Shown here: piece by piece, positions 5,112 through 6,294 of the stretch
Layout: the number at the start of each line of letters is the position of its first letter
Position numbering within the stretch: the stretch's first letter is position 1
Source of the DNA: Alphaproteobacteria bacterium
GTDB lineage: Bacteria; Pseudomonadota; Alphaproteobacteria; CACIAM-22H2
Reading direction: 5' to 3'
DNA: 6,294 bases
Assembly (NCBI GenBank): GCA_016869915.1
Contig: VGDA01000218.1
Span: forward strand, 1 to 6,294
Translations under genes and position numbers: made by a program
Notes under the pieces: model-generated
Told to the model about the DNA's origin: nothing
The model's database searches: none
The model's input: only the letters and a program-made list of their open reading frames with translations

Positions 5112-5944
5112 GTCGCCTGCCTGTCAGCGGAGGGAAGCTCGGTCACCGGGTTCTCCGGGGCCCGCCGCACGTAGATCGGCCCGAAATCGCGCTCCTGCCG
5201 GATCTGCAGCTTCCCGGAGCGAACGAGCTCGAGGCTCGCGGCGAAGGTCGCGGCCATGCCGGACCTCTCCACCACGCCCCCTCCCAGGCCACCGGGAAAG
5301 AAGGACTGCAGGGTCGTCCACTCGGGCATCCGCCCGAGCATGGTCGACAGGCGCTCGAGCGCCGCCTCCAACGAGAACAGCTCCGAGGCCGGGATGGTGA
5401 GCGTGCGCTCCTCCTCCTTCGCGCGCATGCCGCCATAGGCCTTCACGAGCTCGTAGTAGGTCAGCTCGTAGACCGGCTTGCGGACCACCCTGAGGCCTTC
5501 CGGCTCCCCGCGCGCGAAGACCTGCCTGCCGAATTGCGGCAGGCCGAGGAGCTTCTCCCCCGCGGCGCGCATGGCCTCGAGGCGGCGCAGCTGGAAGGCC
5601 AGCGCCTCCGCCATCTCGACCGCGCTTGGCTCCGCGTCCGGCGCCGGCTGCGGCACCGGAAGAAGCAGCTTCGATTTCAGGTAGGCCAGCCAGGCGGCCA
5701 TAACCAGGTAGTCGGCGGCAAGCTCGAGGCGCTGCTTCTTCGCGCGCTCGACGAAGGCGAGGTACTGGTCCGCGAGGGCGAGGATCGAGATCCGGGCGAG
5801 GTCGACCTTCTGCTCGCGCGCCAGCGCCAGGAGGACGTCGAGTGGACCTTCGTAGGTCCCGAGGTCGAGGATCAGGTTCTCCTCTTCGACCGAGGCCGGT
5901 TGCCGCGGGCCGTCCTCCTGGAAGGGCATGATCTCGGCGCTCAT
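5108..5944 (-). CDS. scpA: Segregation and condensation protein A (ScpA, kleisin)
   Basis: ScpA is the kleisin that bridges the SMC heads and binds ScpB. The 278-residue length is normal. The N-terminal SMC-neck-binding domain starts with LDLGTYEGPLDVLLALAREQ (26-45) and KVDLARISILALADQYL (46-62), followed by LAADYLVMAAWLAYLKSKLL (75-94). A linker and a middle ScpB-binding region run from about 100 to 215. The C-terminal winged helix (about 185-262) includes MAATFAASLELVRSGKLQIR (230-249) and FGPIYV (254-259). The first ATG (5942-5944) overlaps the protease stop as ATGA and has GGGGA 4 bases upstream (minus strand, 5949-5953). A second in-frame ATG at residue 6 is possible but less well placed. 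In many alphaproteobacteria nagZ precedes scpA; here a membrane protease does. Confidence 0.96.
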   Translation of the reverse strand: MSAEIMPFQEDGPRQPASVEEENLILDLGTYEGPLDVLLALAREQKVDLARISILALADQYLAFVERAKKQRLELAADYLVMAAWLAYLKSKLLLPVPQPAPDAEPSAVEMAEALAFQLRRLEAMRAAGEKLLGLPQFGRQVFARGEPEGLRVVRKPVYELTYYELVKAYGGMRAKEEERTLTIPASELFSLEAALERLSTMLGRMPEWTTLQSFFPGGLGGGVVERSGMAATFAASLELVRSGKLQIRQERDFGPIYVRRAPENPVTELPSADRQAT

Positions 5945-6294
5945 GCAATCCCCGAGACGAGGAGGACGAGGCGGGTCAGCGCCCGCGCCGGAGCCTCGAG
6001 GAGAAGGGCCGCGGGGTCGAACCCGTCGACCAGCCGCGGCAGGACCAGGAAGAGCCCGAGCACGATCAGGACGCCAAAGGGCTCAACCCGCGCGAGCGGC
6101 AGGGCGAGCGCGCGAGGCAGTAGGCCAACCGCGACTCGACCGCCATCGAGAGGCGGGACGGGAAGCATGTTAAAGACGGCCAGCAAGATATTGAACTTTA
6201 TGCAGTTCATGAGGTTGTAGGCGATCCATTCCCCGGCCGGTTCGGGAACCAGTCCAAGGCCGTGATACAGGATGGCCGCCGCTAGGGCCAGAAC
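5941..6294 (-). CDS. Site-2-type (M50 family) membrane metalloprotease, C-terminal part, cut by the window edge
   Basis: I translated 117 residues from the open right edge; the N-terminus with the expected HExxH zinc motif lies outside. NMLPVPPLDGGRV (42-54 of the visible part) matches the second metal-binding motif of the family, N-x-x-P-x-P-x-L-D-G-G, with D50 as likely zinc ligand. Hydrophobic segments at about 1-15, 33-48, 72-87 and 105-116 fit a small polytopic peptidase of some 220 residues. Such short homologues, lacking a PDZ domain, often lie next to scpA in proteobacteria. Substrate and role are unknown to me. The stop overlaps the scpA start (ATGA), so it heads, or is an early gene of, the operon. 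The right-hand 61 codons use A/T third positions 19 times, against about 6 in the following 56. Confidence 0.85.
   Translation of the reverse strand, partial: VLALAAAILYHGLGLVPEPAGEWIAYNLMNCIKFNILLAVFNMLPVPPLDGGRVAVGLLPRALALPLARVEPFGVLIVLGLFLVLPRLVDGFDPAALLLEAPARALTRLVLLVSGIA

Noticed and set aside
5081..6220. 379-residue plus-strand open frame opposite scpA
   Set aside because: ScpA on the minus strand is unmistakable; this frame is its GC-rich shadow.
1..6294. CRISPR arrays, tRNA genes, insertion sequences, toxin-antitoxin or defence genes
   Set aside because: I saw no spaced direct repeats, cloverleaf-like sequence, transposase or integrase motifs, and nearly all of the window is accounted for by eight housekeeping-type genes and one membrane protease.

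Overview
This GC-rich window (about 70% G+C by eye) looks like a chromosomal segment of an alphaproteobacterium. The TatA and TatB N-termini, the TatC N-terminus and the scpA-scpB-tat neighbourhood all resemble that class. This is an inference from remembered family features, not from a search. All genes but one lie on the minus strand. No tRNA, rRNA, CRISPR array, insertion sequence or phage gene was seen.

Read in the minus-strand direction (right to left), the first block is a tight operon: the C-terminal part of an M50/site-2-type membrane metalloprotease (open at the right edge), scpA, scpB and murQ. Each gene overlaps the next by 4 bases (ATGA, ATGA, GTGA), which suggests translational coupling. 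ScpA and ScpB are the kleisin and winged-helix partners of SMC condensin. MurQ is the N-acetylmuramic acid 6-phosphate etherase of peptidoglycan recycling.

The middle block holds the only plus-strand gene, a 6-phosphofructokinase. It is convergent with murQ (7-base gap, with a hairpin spanning both stop codons) and divergent from an ABC-transporter ATPase of the ferric-iron/spermidine/sulfate (FbpC/PotA/CysA) type. The kinase carries the residue pair Gly/Lys at the two positions that separate ATP- from pyrophosphate-dependent enzymes, as in the mixed-substrate (group III) subfamily. The ATPase has no permease or binding protein in the window.

The left block is tatA, tatB and the first 132 codons of tatC, the twin-arginine protein export system. 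tatA has its own 92-base upstream region with a good ribosome binding site, a 15-bp perfect palindrome and a possible promoter.

In many alphaproteobacteria I would expect nagZ-scpA-scpB-tatA-tatB-tatC in one run. Here a membrane protease stands where nagZ usually stands, and murQ, the kinase and the ATPase separate scpB from tatA. MurQ yields GlcNAc-6-phosphate, which can reach fructose-6-phosphate, the kinase's substrate, through NagA and NagB (not in the window), so the murQ/pfk adjacency is metabolically sensible. The window is mostly housekeeping and I see no convincing new defence or mobile system. The points worth checking are the gene order, the kinase's phosphoryl donor, a 10-base motif shared by the two long intergenic gaps, and a codon-usage shift inside the protease gene.
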